Origin: Pseudoalteromonas sp.
GTDB taxonomy: Bacteria; Pseudomonadota; Gammaproteobacteria; Enterobacterales; Alteromonadaceae
NCBI RefSeq assembly: GCF_018402495.1
Contig: NZ_JAGYIU010000004.1
Location: 516,417-580,416, forward strand
Direction of reading: 5' to 3'
DNA length: 64,000 bases
The position numbers were made by a program, and so were the translations under genes. This document shows, piece by piece, positions 26,029 through 35,163 of this stretch (within the stretch, counting starts at the first letter, position 1; each line of letters begins with the position of its first letter). The notes under the pieces are model-generated. The model had not been told where the DNA came from, did not search any database, and saw only the letters and a program-made list of their open reading frames with translations.

Positions 26029-27672
26029 TTAACTAAGCTTAAAGCGCGATACCACGCTTGATAACTCAACACTGCTTTGTTTGAGTTTGTCGCTAGCGCG
26101 AGTTAAATCTTTGGTGTTACCCAATGATTGCTCTGTAGATTGTGATAAATCATTAATTCTTAAATTCACCTCGTCTGCGGCTGATGTTTGCTGCTCTGTG
26201 GCGCGAGCAATTTGGCCGTTCATATCGGTGATCACCGATACCAGCCTGTCTATTTCATCAAGTGATTCATTAGCTGAAGAGGCTTGTTCAACCGTAGAAA
26301 TAGAAATCTCTTGGCTAGATTTTACCGCTTCAACTGCAGCTTTAGCCCCTTCTTGCAGCTTAGCTATCATAGCTTGAATCTCATCAGTGCTTTTACCTGT
26401 CCGGCTGGCAAGTGTTCTTACTTCATCGGCTACAACCGCAAAGCCTCTTCCATGTTCACCTGCTCTTGCAGCTTCAATAGCAGCGTTTAGCGCTAAGAGG
26501 TTGGTTTGTTCAGCAATGCTTCTAATAACATCAAGTACCGAGCCAATATTATTACTCTCTTGAGCAAGATCGGCGGTCACTTTGCTCACGGTCTCTATAT
26601 TACTAGAGAGGGTTTCAATGGCGGTAATAGTTTTAGACACCACATTTTTACCCGTTGATGCATTACTGGCTGCGTCATTTGCGGCTTGCTCAGCAGCTTC
26701 GGCATTACGGCTAACATCATGAATTTGATGAGTCATTTGCTCCATTGCAGCGGCTACTTGGGTTGAGCTGTCGTTTTGAAGTTCAATGAATGATTGGCTG
26801 GTTTTGCTAGAATCATCGACTGCATGGGCATGCTCGTTGACATCGTTTGCGCTTTTGGCAACCAGCACCAAAGACTCTCTAATTTTGGATACAAATAAGT
26901 TAAATGACCGCGACAGCTGAGATATTTCATCATTACCACTATCATTTAGACTGCGGGTCAAATCTCCTTCACCTTGAGAGATATCTTTCATCATTTCTGC
27001 TGCTAATCGAGTTGGCGTTAAAATACTGCGACCAATAAAGTAGCTAAAAAGTACGACAACGACGATCATAATCACAACATTGATAACGATAATAGTACGT
27101 TGCTGCGAAAAGGTGTTGTCTATGGTATCAAGGTAAACGCCCGAGCCGATGATCCATTGCCATTGATCAAAACCTTTCACAAACGCAATTTTATCTACGG
27201 GTTCGTCGCTGCCGGGTTTTGGCCACTTGTAAGGCACATAGCCTTCGCCGGATTTTTTAACAACATCAACCATTTCAACAAACAAAGGGGTGCCATCAGG
27301 GTCTTTATTATTAGTTAAATCTTTCCCTTCAAGGGCTGGTTTAATTGGGTGCATTACCATGGCTGGCTGGTAATTGTTGATCCAAAAATAGTTAGTATCA
27401 TCGTAACGCAATGAGCGTATTGAGGCCATCGCTTGAGATTGTGCTTGTGCACGAGTGAGTGTTTGGTTTTGTTCAAGCGCTGCGTAGTGTGTAATGATGC
27501 TATAAGCAGTTTCCACCACATTTTTAGTTTTTAGATATTGCTCATTTTTAAGCGATTTATATTGATTACTTAAACTCGAAATACTCAATACAATTAAACC
27601 AAAAATTACAATCCCTACTAAAATGGCTAAACGTTGAAATATAGTAAAACGACGGAGGTTTGGCATATGCAT
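26029..27672 (-). CDS. Methyl-accepting chemotaxis protein with sCache_2 sensor
   Basis: 547 residues: TM1 about 10-33, periplasmic single-Cache sensor about 35-190 ([19 protein letters not shown] is the typical core), TM2 about 190-213, HAMP about 214-268, and a long methyl-accepting coiled coil with the conserved signalling tip ([20 protein letters not shown]). Cache_2 sensors often bind small carboxylates; the ligand here is unknown. Two ATGs six nt apart (27672 and 27666) are both possible. No che genes adjoin. Confidence 0.93.
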   Translation of the reverse strand: MHMPNLRRFTIFQRLAILVGIVIFGLIVLSISSLSNQYKSLKNEQYLKTKNVVETAYSIITHYAALEQNQTLTRAQAQSQAMASIRSLRYDDTNYFWINNYQPAMVMHPIKPALEGKDLTNNKDPDGTPLFVEMVDVVKKSGEGYVPYKWPKPGSDEPVDKIAFVKGFDQWQWIIGSGVYLDTIDNTFSQQRTIIVINVVIMIVVVVLFSYFIGRSILTPTRLAAEMMKDISQGEGDLTRSLNDSGNDEISQLSRSFNLFVSKIRESLVLVAKSANDVNEHAHAVDDSSKTSQSFIELQNDSSTQVAAAMEQMTHQIHDVSRNAEAAEQAANDAASNASTGKNVVSKTITAIETLSSNIETVSKVTADLAQESNNIGSVLDVIRSIAEQTNLLALNAAIEAARAGEHGRGFAVVADEVRTLASRTGKSTDEIQAMIAKLQEGAKAAVEAVKSSQEISISTVEQASSANESLDEIDRLVSVITDMNGQIARATEQQTSAADEVNLRINDLSQSTEQSLGNTKDLTRASDKLKQSSVELSSVVSRFKLS

Positions 27673-27884
27673 GTTCCCGTATTAGAGCATTATTTCTCTT
27701 AAATAAGCATAGTTAAAATATAGGCTAATACGGTTTTATTTTCCTTATATTGTACTTTTAATACTCTCTTTGTTAACTAGTTTGCGTAAATACAATAAAA
27801 AGGATAGGCCGAACTTTTATTTAACGGGTGCTTATAATGAATTTAATTATTGTTTGTTGACGTTTCAATATAGCTTATCTGCAT

Positions 27885-27914
27885 AAAAAAAGGCTGATAC
27901 TTATATCAGCCTTT
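27885..27914 (-). terminator. Terminator of the S9 peptidase gene
   Basis: 11-bp stem AAAGGCTGATA/TATCAGCCTTT with a 4-nt loop, followed on the minus strand by a T run, 26 nt beyond the minus-strand stop. Confidence 0.85.
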
Positions 27915-27939
27915 AGTCGAATAATTAACCCAGTTTTAG

Positions 27940-30165
27940 TTACTTTGTATTAAAATTACGGTTAAAGAAGTTTGTAATAGTTTGATGTAAATGAGTTTGA
28001 ACTTGTTTACCGCGAAGGCTATGTTTTGAGCCCGGGTAAGTCATCATTTCAAACTGTTGATTGTTATCTTGCAGCTGTTTAAACAATTTAGTGGCATGGG
28101 TAAATAATACGTTGTCATCGGCCATACCATGGTAAATCATTAATGGGCCTTTTAAGCCTTCAGCGTATGGGAACACCGCACTGTCGATATAGCCTTGGGC
28201 ATTAGTATCTGGGTGACCCAAATAGCGCTCGGTGTAATGGGTGTCGTATAGAGCCCAGTCGGTAACCGGAGCACCAGATACACCCGCGCTGAAGTAATCG
28301 CCTGCTTTAAACATGGTCATTAGCGCCATATAACCACCGTAGCTGTGGCCGTATATACCTATGCGAGCAGGGTCTACGTAATCAAGAGTACGTAAAAACT
28401 CAACGCCTTTGATTTGATCCGCCACCTCTACAACGCCTAAGTGCTTATAAATCGCATCTTCAAACTTCTTACCGCGATTGTAAGAGCCTCGGTTATCAAG
28501 TTGAAAAATTACATAACCTTGTTGCGCCATGTATTGAAAATATAAATTTTTACTGCGCCAGCTATTGGTTACTCGCTGAGCATGAGGACCACCGTAAACG
28601 TTGACAATAACCGGATGCTTTTTACCCTTTGCCATATTTGCTGGTTTAAATAAACGGTAATGCATAATTTGGCCGTCTTCAGCGGTAATTGTTCCGTATT
28701 CGGGCTGGGCTAAATCAGTTAGATACGGGGTAAGTGGGTGAGAGTCATCAAGCTTATTCTCTTCAAGCCACGTAATAAACTCACCATTAATTTTGCGCAG
28801 TGCAGCTGAATTTGGCTTATTAACCGATGAGCTATTATCAATGAAAGTTTTATTATCTTTAGCTAGAACGACATTATGGTATTGGCCTTTTTCAGTAATG
28901 CGCTTCATACCCCCTTTTTTAAATAAAGGCGCACTGTATAAATGGCTCTCTAGCGGGGTATCTTTACGTGCAGCAAAGTAAACAACGCCATTTTTTTCAT
29001 CTATCCCTTTTAGGCTATCTACGACCCAATCACCTGCGGTAATCTGGCGGATAAGTTGGCCGTTATTACGATATAAATAAAGGTGCTTAAATCCATCTCG
29101 CTCTGAGGCCCATACAAAATGCTTTTTATCTTTTAAAAATTCAAGGTCAAAATGCAAGTTGATCCAGGTATCACTTTTTTCAGTTAAAGCAACGGTTTGC
29201 TGTTTTGTTTTAGTGTTGTAAAAACGTAATTCTAAGCTATGTTGCGAGCGGTTTTGCCATTGATAAGAGAGCGTATTGCTGTCGTTTAGCCACTTAGCGC
29301 GGGCAATATAAATATCTTTATCGTCGCCTAAGTCAATCCAGTCAACTGCTTGATCATTAAGCTTTACCACCCCAAGTTGAATGTCAACATTATTGGTGCC
29401 AGTAAATGGATAACGCTGGTTAAATAGTTTTACTTCATCAGCATAAATTTCGTTACGAATCGCTTCTTGAACAGGGCTTTCATCAACGCGAGTAAAGGCG
29501 ATTTTAGATTCATCATTTGCCCACCAATAACCGGTCATACGGCTCATTTCTTCTTGCGCCACAAATTCGGCCATGCCGTTTTTAATTACGCCACCGCCAT
29601 CTTTACTTAACTGAATTTCTTTACCTGAAGCCAGCTCTAGTGCATATAGGTTTTGCTCTCGGATAAAGGATACGAAATTTCCTTTTGGAGAAAAACGCGC
29701 ATCGGTTTCAAATGCGTCTGTGTTAGTCAGCTTTTTACTATTTTTAGCATCTAAGTCATAGTAATAAAGATCGCCATTAAGAGGGAATAACAGTGCTTTC
29801 CCATCTTTTGACCATTTATATTCAAGGATACCTTTTCCAAAAATACGTTGGCGTTCGCGGCGTGCTTTTTCTTCATCGGAGAGATTTTCTGGGCCTGAAA
29901 ATAACTGCGCCGAATCAACTAGCAACCGGTTGGTATTATCTTTTAAATTATATTCCCATAAATCGTAGCGATTATAGTCATCGGTTTTACCTTGTAAGTA
30001 GGTAACCCGGCTACCATCAGGCGAAAACTTAAGTTGTACCGGAGATTTGCCTGCTAAGCTCGGATCATCAAATATACGCTCAAGCGTTAGCGGCTCAGCT
30101 TCTGCGCTTAATGCGCCCGCGAGTAGGGGAATTGCCAGTGAGAGGTGTTTTAGTTTTTTTAACAC
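27940..30165 (-). CDS. Secreted S9B-type (DPP IV-like) peptidase
   Basis: 741 residues with a signal peptide (KKLKHLSLAIPLLAGALSAEA). The N-terminal two-thirds is a DPP IV-type beta propeller (SRMTGYWWANDESKIAFTRVDESPV holds the glutamates that anchor the substrate amino terminus). The C-terminal alpha/beta hydrolase has nucleophile GHSYGGYM, acid Asp in MADDNVL and His in SKHSL. It should release dipeptides, usually after Pro or Ala, in the periplasm. A DPP IV call is favoured over acylaminoacyl peptidase by the EEMSRMTGYWW motif. Confidence 0.92.
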   Translation of the reverse strand: MLKKLKHLSLAIPLLAGALSAEAEPLTLERIFDDPSLAGKSPVQLKFSPDGSRVTYLQGKTDDYNRYDLWEYNLKDNTNRLLVDSAQLFSGPENLSDEEKARRERQRIFGKGILEYKWSKDGKALLFPLNGDLYYYDLDAKNSKKLTNTDAFETDARFSPKGNFVSFIREQNLYALELASGKEIQLSKDGGGVIKNGMAEFVAQEEMSRMTGYWWANDESKIAFTRVDESPVQEAIRNEIYADEVKLFNQRYPFTGTNNVDIQLGVVKLNDQAVDWIDLGDDKDIYIARAKWLNDSNTLSYQWQNRSQHSLELRFYNTKTKQQTVALTEKSDTWINLHFDLEFLKDKKHFVWASERDGFKHLYLYRNNGQLIRQITAGDWVVDSLKGIDEKNGVVYFAARKDTPLESHLYSAPLFKKGGMKRITEKGQYHNVVLAKDNKTFIDNSSSVNKPNSAALRKINGEFITWLEENKLDDSHPLTPYLTDLAQPEYGTITAEDGQIMHYRLFKPANMAKGKKHPVIVNVYGGPHAQRVTNSWRSKNLYFQYMAQQGYVIFQLDNRGSYNRGKKFEDAIYKHLGVVEVADQIKGVEFLRTLDYVDPARIGIYGHSYGGYMALMTMFKAGDYFSAGVSGAPVTDWALYDTHYTERYLGHPDTNAQGYIDSAVFPYAEGLKGPLMIYHGMADDNVLFTHATKLFKQLQDNNQQFEMMTYPGSKHSLRGKQVQTHLHQTITNFFNRNFNTK

Positions 30166-30272
30166 AGGATTGCCTTTACTTACATAAAATTATCTCGATG
30201 GTAAAGCACAAGCGTGTGCAACTGCAACTAAATGCTATAAAGTGTGCGGTAAAATAATCTAAGGACTTTAAC

Positions 30273-30680
30273 ATGAGCAAAACATCATTTATCTTAGCAC
30301 CTGAACTGAAAAGAGATTGTATTGAACTGGCTGATTGGCCACTTTGTAAGGTGTTACTATTAAACGACAGCCAATATCCTTGGTTTGTATTGGTCCCCAG
30401 AATAGCGGGCTTAAAAGAGATTATTGATTTAACCGAGCAGCAACAAATTACTTATTTACACGAGTCAGCGAAACTCAGTCATTTGTTAGTCGAGGTATTT
30501 AATCCTGATAAGTTAAATGTAGCTGCATTAGGGAATATGGTGCCACAACTACATATTCATCATATCGCGCGTTTTAAAACAGATATTGCATGGCCTGCGC
30601 CGGTATGGGGCAAGTTTCCGAGTGTGCCTTATACTAATGAGCAGATAGAGCAATTAAAAGCGCATTTTTCAAAACCATAA
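30273..30680 (+). CDS. HIT-family protein
   Basis: 135 residues with the histidine-triad segment QLHIHHIARF near the C-terminus and the LCKVLLLNDSQYPWFVLVPR N-terminal strand of the gammaproteobacterial HIT branch. HIT proteins hydrolyse or transfer nucleotides such as Ap4A or adenosine phosphoramidates; the substrate is not known. AAGGA precedes the ATG. Divergent from the S9 peptidase gene and 21 nt ahead of the phosphatase-like gene. Confidence 0.88.
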   Translation: MSKTSFILAPELKRDCIELADWPLCKVLLLNDSQYPWFVLVPRIAGLKEIIDLTEQQQITYLHESAKLSHLLVEVFNPDKLNVAALGNMVPQLHIHHIARFKTDIAWPAPVWGKFPSVPYTNEQIEQLKAHFSKP

Positions 30681-30701
30681 TGAGTGACTTTAGGGGATAG
30701 T

Positions 30702-31232
30702 ATGAAATTAATCAAACAACTCTGTACAAGTGTATTTATTGCAGCTGTTGCAGTGTCAGCAGTGATAGCGGGCGAGCAGCCAGTAGCTATAGATGTGGTA
30801 AATAACGCTAATATTAAAAACTTTGCAGCACATAACAACTTAGTTTTTTCAGCAGCGCAGCCCAGTGATGCGCAGTTTAAGCAATTGTCACAAGCTAATG
30901 TTAAGCATGTTATTAATTTACGTGCAGCAGATGAGCAAGACTGGGATGAAGGGGCATTAGTCAATTCTTTAGGAATGAGCTATCACGCAATTCCTATTGC
31001 AGGTGCACAAGATGTAAACATCGACAATGCAAAACGATTAGCTAGCCTTTTAGAAGAACTTGAAGGTGAGTCAGTGGTTGTTCATTGTGCGAGCAGTAAT
31101 CGTGTTGGTGCGCTAATGGCTATTTCAGCCCATCAGCAAGGCGCTGATATTGAGTCTGCAATTGAAACAGGCAAGCAGTGGGGAATGGCAAGCCTTGAGC
31201 CGGTTGTACGTAAAGTGATGAATGACAAATAA
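30702..31232 (+). CDS. Secreted tyrosine/dual-specificity phosphatase-like protein
   Basis: 176 residues with a signal peptide (KLIKQLCTSVFIAAVAVSAVIAG). The mature part contains the phosphatase loop HCASSNRVGAL (Cys-x5-Arg) after an AADEQDWDEG segment, as in the phosphatase-like domain of beta-lactamase hydrolase-like proteins. Periplasmic export of such a domain is notable because most members are cytoplasmic. I chose the ATG at 30702, preceded by AGGGGA; an upstream GTG at 30684 would spoil the signal peptide. Probably follows the HIT gene on one transcript. Confidence 0.75.
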   Translation: MKLIKQLCTSVFIAAVAVSAVIAGEQPVAIDVVNNANIKNFAAHNNLVFSAAQPSDAQFKQLSQANVKHVINLRAADEQDWDEGALVNSLGMSYHAIPIAGAQDVNIDNAKRLASLLEELEGESVVVHCASSNRVGALMAISAHQQGADIESAIETGKQWGMASLEPVVRKVMNDK

Positions 31233-31242
31233 TTCAAATAAT

Positions 31243-31274
31243 AAAAAAAGCGTTACAGTGTAACGCTTTTTTTT
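31243..31274. terminator. Bidirectional terminator
   Basis: 8-bp core stem AGCGTTAC/GTAACGCT with 3-nt loop AGT, extended by A7 on one side and T8 on the other; it serves the phosphatase-like gene and the opposing M49-like peptidase gene. Confidence 0.88.
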
Positions 31275-31296
31275 ATGTGAACTAATTTAGCGCATA

Positions 31297-32997
31297 TTAA
31301 TTAAGGCCAAGCACATCTTTGCCTTGTTTGAAGGTCACATCTACAGGGATGTTCGCTTTGCTTAACTTTTCTAAATCTTTAGCTAGTTCCGCTTTAATGT
31401 CGCCATGAGTGGCAATCAGTTGATCTACTTTTTCGTAATCACCATCACCTTGCAGAGTTAAAATAAGGCGTGATAACTTTGCCATAGCATCGCCCATTTT
31501 ATCCATGTTGATGCTATACAAGCCGTCTTCATTTTTAGAGAAGGCACCTTCTTGAGCAAAAAAGTTAAAGCGGATCATGTTTGCTTTACCATGTGCACTT
31601 GATGCACCGAAACGCACAGAGCGGAAAATACCCGCCATAAAGGTGGTGTAGTAATCTTCTAACGTTCCTTCAGTGATTTCCCCTTTTTTAAGTAACTGTT
31701 CAACCATGTACAGACCAAGAATATCTGCTTTACCTTCTTCTAAGGCGCTAGCATGCTCTTGTAGAGATTGGCGAACGGTACCTTTGCCGGTAATAGTATT
31801 TTTAATTCCTAAACCGTGAGCCACTTCATGGAACATAGTGTTAGCAAAAAATGCATCAAAGGTAATGTGTTTACGTTGCTCTGGCACAATTAACTGCTCT
31901 GCGATAGGGACTAAAATTTTATCAAACTTCGCACGCATTGCATTTTTAAGTTGTAAGCGACGTGTGCCTTTTTCTAGCTGTACTTGCTCATCATTGGGTA
32001 AGTTTATCGCAATGGTTTTGCTGCCGGCATTTGAGTGCCCAGCATAATAAACAACATCGTAGGCATTTAAGTCAGCATCTGATCCTGGTACTTCTTGCTT
32101 GTACTTGCTATCAACAGGTAAGCCTTTTTGCAGCTCAGGTAAAAAGGCAGCAAATTTAGCCAGGCGTTCGCTCCATTTTAAATCTTTAATTAGTACATAC
32201 GATTCATAGGCGGCACGGTAACCAAATAATTGGTCTTCGTAGTTTTCAATTGGGCCAATAACTACATCAATTGGGTTATTTTTCATATCCATCCAAGCGA
32301 AGTCAGAGGCTTGGAAATCATCGTTTTGTATTGCATCAGCTCGTAAGTTTAGGTAGTTGGCAAATTCTTTGTCGTCAGCTAATTTGCTGGCTTCTCTAAG
32401 TAACTCAGCTGCTTGAGCAAGTTCTACGGCATATTCTTCTGAATAAGGCGTGCTGTATAAATTACCTAACTCATCACGTTTAATGAGTGAGTAAAGCCCT
32501 GTTTTATCTTTTACATCAGCGTTATTAAGCTCTTCTTTGGTAATGTCGGCTGGGTAAAAACCGGCACCAAGTGGTTTTTCTTTATAGCCAGATAAAAATA
32601 CCTCATCACCATTTAAACGATCCCAAGGGCCGTAGTTAATATCAGCAAATTTCCGTACTTTTTCATCATCTAATTGTGCTAAAAAGTCTTGTTTATCTTT
32701 ACCAAATGCTTGTTTCCAAAATAAATCGTCCATAATTTTTGAAGCATCAATAAGCTTGGCAACCATGGCTTTTTGGTTATCAGATAAGTGTGACAAGTCG
32801 CTTTTTAAACTAAAATCTGTGTATATGTCTAAACGTTGACGGTCAATATTAACAAGAGCAGGCCCAGAAGGTGTTTGAGAAGCCGTAGATGCTGAGTTTT
32901 GTGCTGTACTACTTGAAGTCGGTGCTTGCTCAGAGCAGGCACTAAGAAGAATGACGCCAGAGAGCAAGATTGCTTGGCTAATTTTATTTAAAATCAT
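31297..32997 (-). CDS. Lipoprotein zinc peptidase, M49 (dipeptidyl-peptidase III)-like
   Basis: 566 residues with a lipoprotein signal (LLSGVILLSAC, Cys21) and a Ser/Thr-rich linker. The zinc site reads HEVAHGLG followed about 25 residues later by ALEEGKADILGLY, giving two histidines and a glutamate ligand. Classical M49 enzymes have a longer HExxGH; this bacterial branch has the shorter HExxH, so the M49 link rests on the surrounding pattern (FANTMFHEVAHGLGIKNT, EEGKADI). Likely anchored in the outer or inner membrane and acting on oligopeptides. Single gene. Confidence 0.75.
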   Translation of the reverse strand: MILNKISQAILLSGVILLSACSEQAPTSSSTAQNSASTASQTPSGPALVNIDRQRLDIYTDFSLKSDLSHLSDNQKAMVAKLIDASKIMDDLFWKQAFGKDKQDFLAQLDDEKVRKFADINYGPWDRLNGDEVFLSGYKEKPLGAGFYPADITKEELNNADVKDKTGLYSLIKRDELGNLYSTPYSEEYAVELAQAAELLREASKLADDKEFANYLNLRADAIQNDDFQASDFAWMDMKNNPIDVVIGPIENYEDQLFGYRAAYESYVLIKDLKWSERLAKFAAFLPELQKGLPVDSKYKQEVPGSDADLNAYDVVYYAGHSNAGSKTIAINLPNDEQVQLEKGTRRLQLKNAMRAKFDKILVPIAEQLIVPEQRKHITFDAFFANTMFHEVAHGLGIKNTITGKGTVRQSLQEHASALEEGKADILGLYMVEQLLKKGEITEGTLEDYYTTFMAGIFRSVRFGASSAHGKANMIRFNFFAQEGAFSKNEDGLYSINMDKMGDAMAKLSRLILTLQGDGDYEKVDQLIATHGDIKAELAKDLEKLSKANIPVDVTFKQGKDVLGLN

Positions 32998-33272
32998 TAT
33001 GTTGCCTATTTAAAATTCAATTTTATAGCGTGTCTACTGTAAATTAAGGAGATGATGAGTATTAATATTCCTTAGCATGCTTGCATTAAAGCAAAACATA
33101 CTAGCAAATAGCAAGTATTAGGCGTTAGAGTGAGGGGAGTACTGGTAAATAATCAATAATTATCTACAAATTTTTCTGCTTTGGGTATATGTTTAACACT
33201 ACTAAGCTTTGAAATAATTAACAATTTAAGACTTACTATAAAAGTGTAGGTCAATAAGCAAAGGGATATTAC

Positions 33273-34112
33273 ATGTCTACAGAAAATGCCTTACTGACTA
33301 TTTTAGTTGACAGAATTAACAACGACACACTGGTGTTGCCAACGTTACCTGAAGTGGCGATTAAGGTTCGCCAAGCTGCTGATAACCCAGATGTTAGTTT
33401 GATGCAGATGTCTGATGCAATAGCACATGACCCTGCATTGTCTGCGCGGATGATCAAAGTTGCAAATAGTGCCATTATGGGCCGCTCTGTAAAAGTATCT
33501 AATTTACATCAAGCGGTGACCCGTATTGGTTTAAGGCAAATAAAAAATATAGCAACGGCCATGGCAATGGAGCAATTATTTGTTTCTGATAATGAGCTAA
33601 TAAAAGGTTATATGGCAAAAGCGTGGCAAAAAACGCTCAGTGTTGCTTCACACTCTATTGCTTTAACGGAGCTTTATTTAAAAAACAATACTCACACATC
33701 GCTTAATCGCGATGCCATTACATTAGCCTCATTAGTTTACAATATTGGGGTATTACCTATTTTAACTGAGGCAGAGCGACACCCTGAAGTGTTTGCAAAT
33801 CCCAGCTTTTTAGCCCACGCAATTCAACGTTTAAGTGGTAAAATTGGTGGTTCAATCATGAAAGCGTGGGAATTTCCAGATGTGTTCATAGACGTTTCTC
33901 AACATTGGGCTGATGCTAACTACCGTTCTACTGAGGTGAGTTATATCGACTTTATTCGCATTGGCGCAATACTTGAAGGAACACTGCAAGTATCTGATAA
34001 GTCAGCAGCGCTGCAAACGTATATTGATAAAGGCATATTTCCTTCATTAGAAATGTTAGAGAGTGAAGAGTATTTGCATATGGTTGAAGACGTAAAAGAA
34101 ATGTTTAGTTAA
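33273..34112 (+). CDS. HDOD-domain protein
   Basis: 279 residues covering one HDOD domain (about 18-220). LPTLPEVAIKVRQAADNPDVSLMQMSDAIAHDPALSARMIKVANS is its signature; the metal-binding HD residues of true HD phosphohydrolases are not kept. HDOD proteins act as signalling adaptors, often tied to c-di-GMP, motility or stress, without known catalysis. AAGGGA precedes the ATG. Single gene. Confidence 0.9.
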   Translation: MSTENALLTILVDRINNDTLVLPTLPEVAIKVRQAADNPDVSLMQMSDAIAHDPALSARMIKVANSAIMGRSVKVSNLHQAVTRIGLRQIKNIATAMAMEQLFVSDNELIKGYMAKAWQKTLSVASHSIALTELYLKNNTHTSLNRDAITLASLVYNIGVLPILTEAERHPEVFANPSFLAHAIQRLSGKIGGSIMKAWEFPDVFIDVSQHWADANYRSTEVSYIDFIRIGAILEGTLQVSDKSAALQTYIDKGIFPSLEMLESEEYLHMVEDVKEMFS

Positions 34113-34128
34113 ATTTTTGAACAATAAA

Positions 34129-34157
34129 AAGCACGATTAATATCGTGCTTATATTTT
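34129..34157. terminator. Bidirectional terminator between HDOD gene and rdgC
   Basis: 7- to 9-bp stem AAGCACGAT/ATCGTGCTT with a 4-nt loop, preceded by an A run and followed by a T-rich stretch. Confidence 0.75.
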
Positions 34158-34178
34158 TAATACTATTTAATAAAGCTT

Positions 34179-35090
34179 TTACGCTAAATCGTCAGCATCA
34201 CCTAAGCCCTGTGTAAGCTCTTCTAGCAATTGCTTAATTTCTTCAGATGCAAGAATAAAATCAGCATCTAGTTTAACCGCCATATCTTCTTTAGGAATAT
34301 CGGCATTTTCTTCTTTAAGTGTTTCTGAATAGCTTAAACGTTTAATTGAGCCATCGTTTTGTAGCATAAATTTAACGCGCTCTTGCCAATCAAGGGCAAG
34401 CTTAGTGACGCGCTTACCACTTTCAAGGTGTGACTTTACTTCATCACATGATAAATCATGGCCTTTAAGTTTTACTTGAGCACCACTGTCATCTGCTTCT
34501 TCTAATTCAGCGTCAGAACCAATCGCAAACCCCTCTGGTGTACTAAAGTGAGTAAGCCAATCAGTTAAAAATACATCTAAATCATAATTAGCAAATGCAG
34601 GAACAACGGGTAACGTGCCTAATGATTTACGTAATAGAGCAAGTAGTTCCTCTGCTTTATTAAAGCTTGCGCTATTAACTACTACCCAACCATTTTCTTG
34701 GTCTATGAACGCAAACTGCAGGCTCGATTTTTTAAATGCTTGCGGCAATAGGGTATGTAAGATGTTTTCTTTTAATTCATCTTTTTCTTTTTTCTTTACC
34801 GGACGATTTTCTTCGGCTTCAATCTGATCAACTTTCTCAGCGACTAGTTCATTTATTACTGACGCAGGTAATACTTTCTCTTCGCGTTTTGCGCATACTA
34901 AAATACTTTTTTGTGAAAAATGAGAAAGGGTTTCACCATGCTTGCCTAATGCTTTTGTCCAGCCAAATGTTGCTAATTCTTGCCCTGTGCACGGACGAAA
35001 TAGATCCTGTTCTAATGCTTTGTCAAAGTCTTCTTGAGTGTACGAAATGTCTTGTTTAAAGCGATAACATATAAGGTTACTAAACCACAT
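34179..35090 (-). CDS. rdgC: Recombination-associated protein RdgC
   Basis: 303 residues, the same length as E. coli RdgC. The start MWFSNLICYRF, the LFRPCTGQELATFGWTKALGKHG segment and the C-terminal acidic stretch fit the family. RdgC forms a ring dimer that binds double-stranded DNA and restrains RecA loading. I chose the ATG at 35090 because family members begin M(L)WFKNL; an ATG 15 nt upstream would add MDHSP. Neither has a good ribosome binding site. Confidence 0.93.
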   Translation of the reverse strand: MWFSNLICYRFKQDISYTQEDFDKALEQDLFRPCTGQELATFGWTKALGKHGETLSHFSQKSILVCAKREEKVLPASVINELVAEKVDQIEAEENRPVKKKEKDELKENILHTLLPQAFKKSSLQFAFIDQENGWVVVNSASFNKAEELLALLRKSLGTLPVVPAFANYDLDVFLTDWLTHFSTPEGFAIGSDAELEEADDSGAQVKLKGHDLSCDEVKSHLESGKRVTKLALDWQERVKFMLQNDGSIKRLSYSETLKEENADIPKEDMAVKLDADFILASEEIKQLLEELTQGLGDADDLA

Positions 35091-35129
35091 AGGGGAATGA
35101 TCCATTTAAAAAATTTGTGCAATCATAGC

Positions 35130-35162
35130 AATAAAAGCCGCTTCTAGAAACGGCTTTTATTA
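35130..35162. terminator. Terminator hairpin after the sensor kinase gene
   Basis: Inverted repeat AATAAAAGCCG/CGGCTTTTATT with a partly self-pairing TTCTAGAA centre, directly 3' of the minus-strand kinase stop at 35164. Confidence 0.8.
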
Positions 35163-35163
35163 T

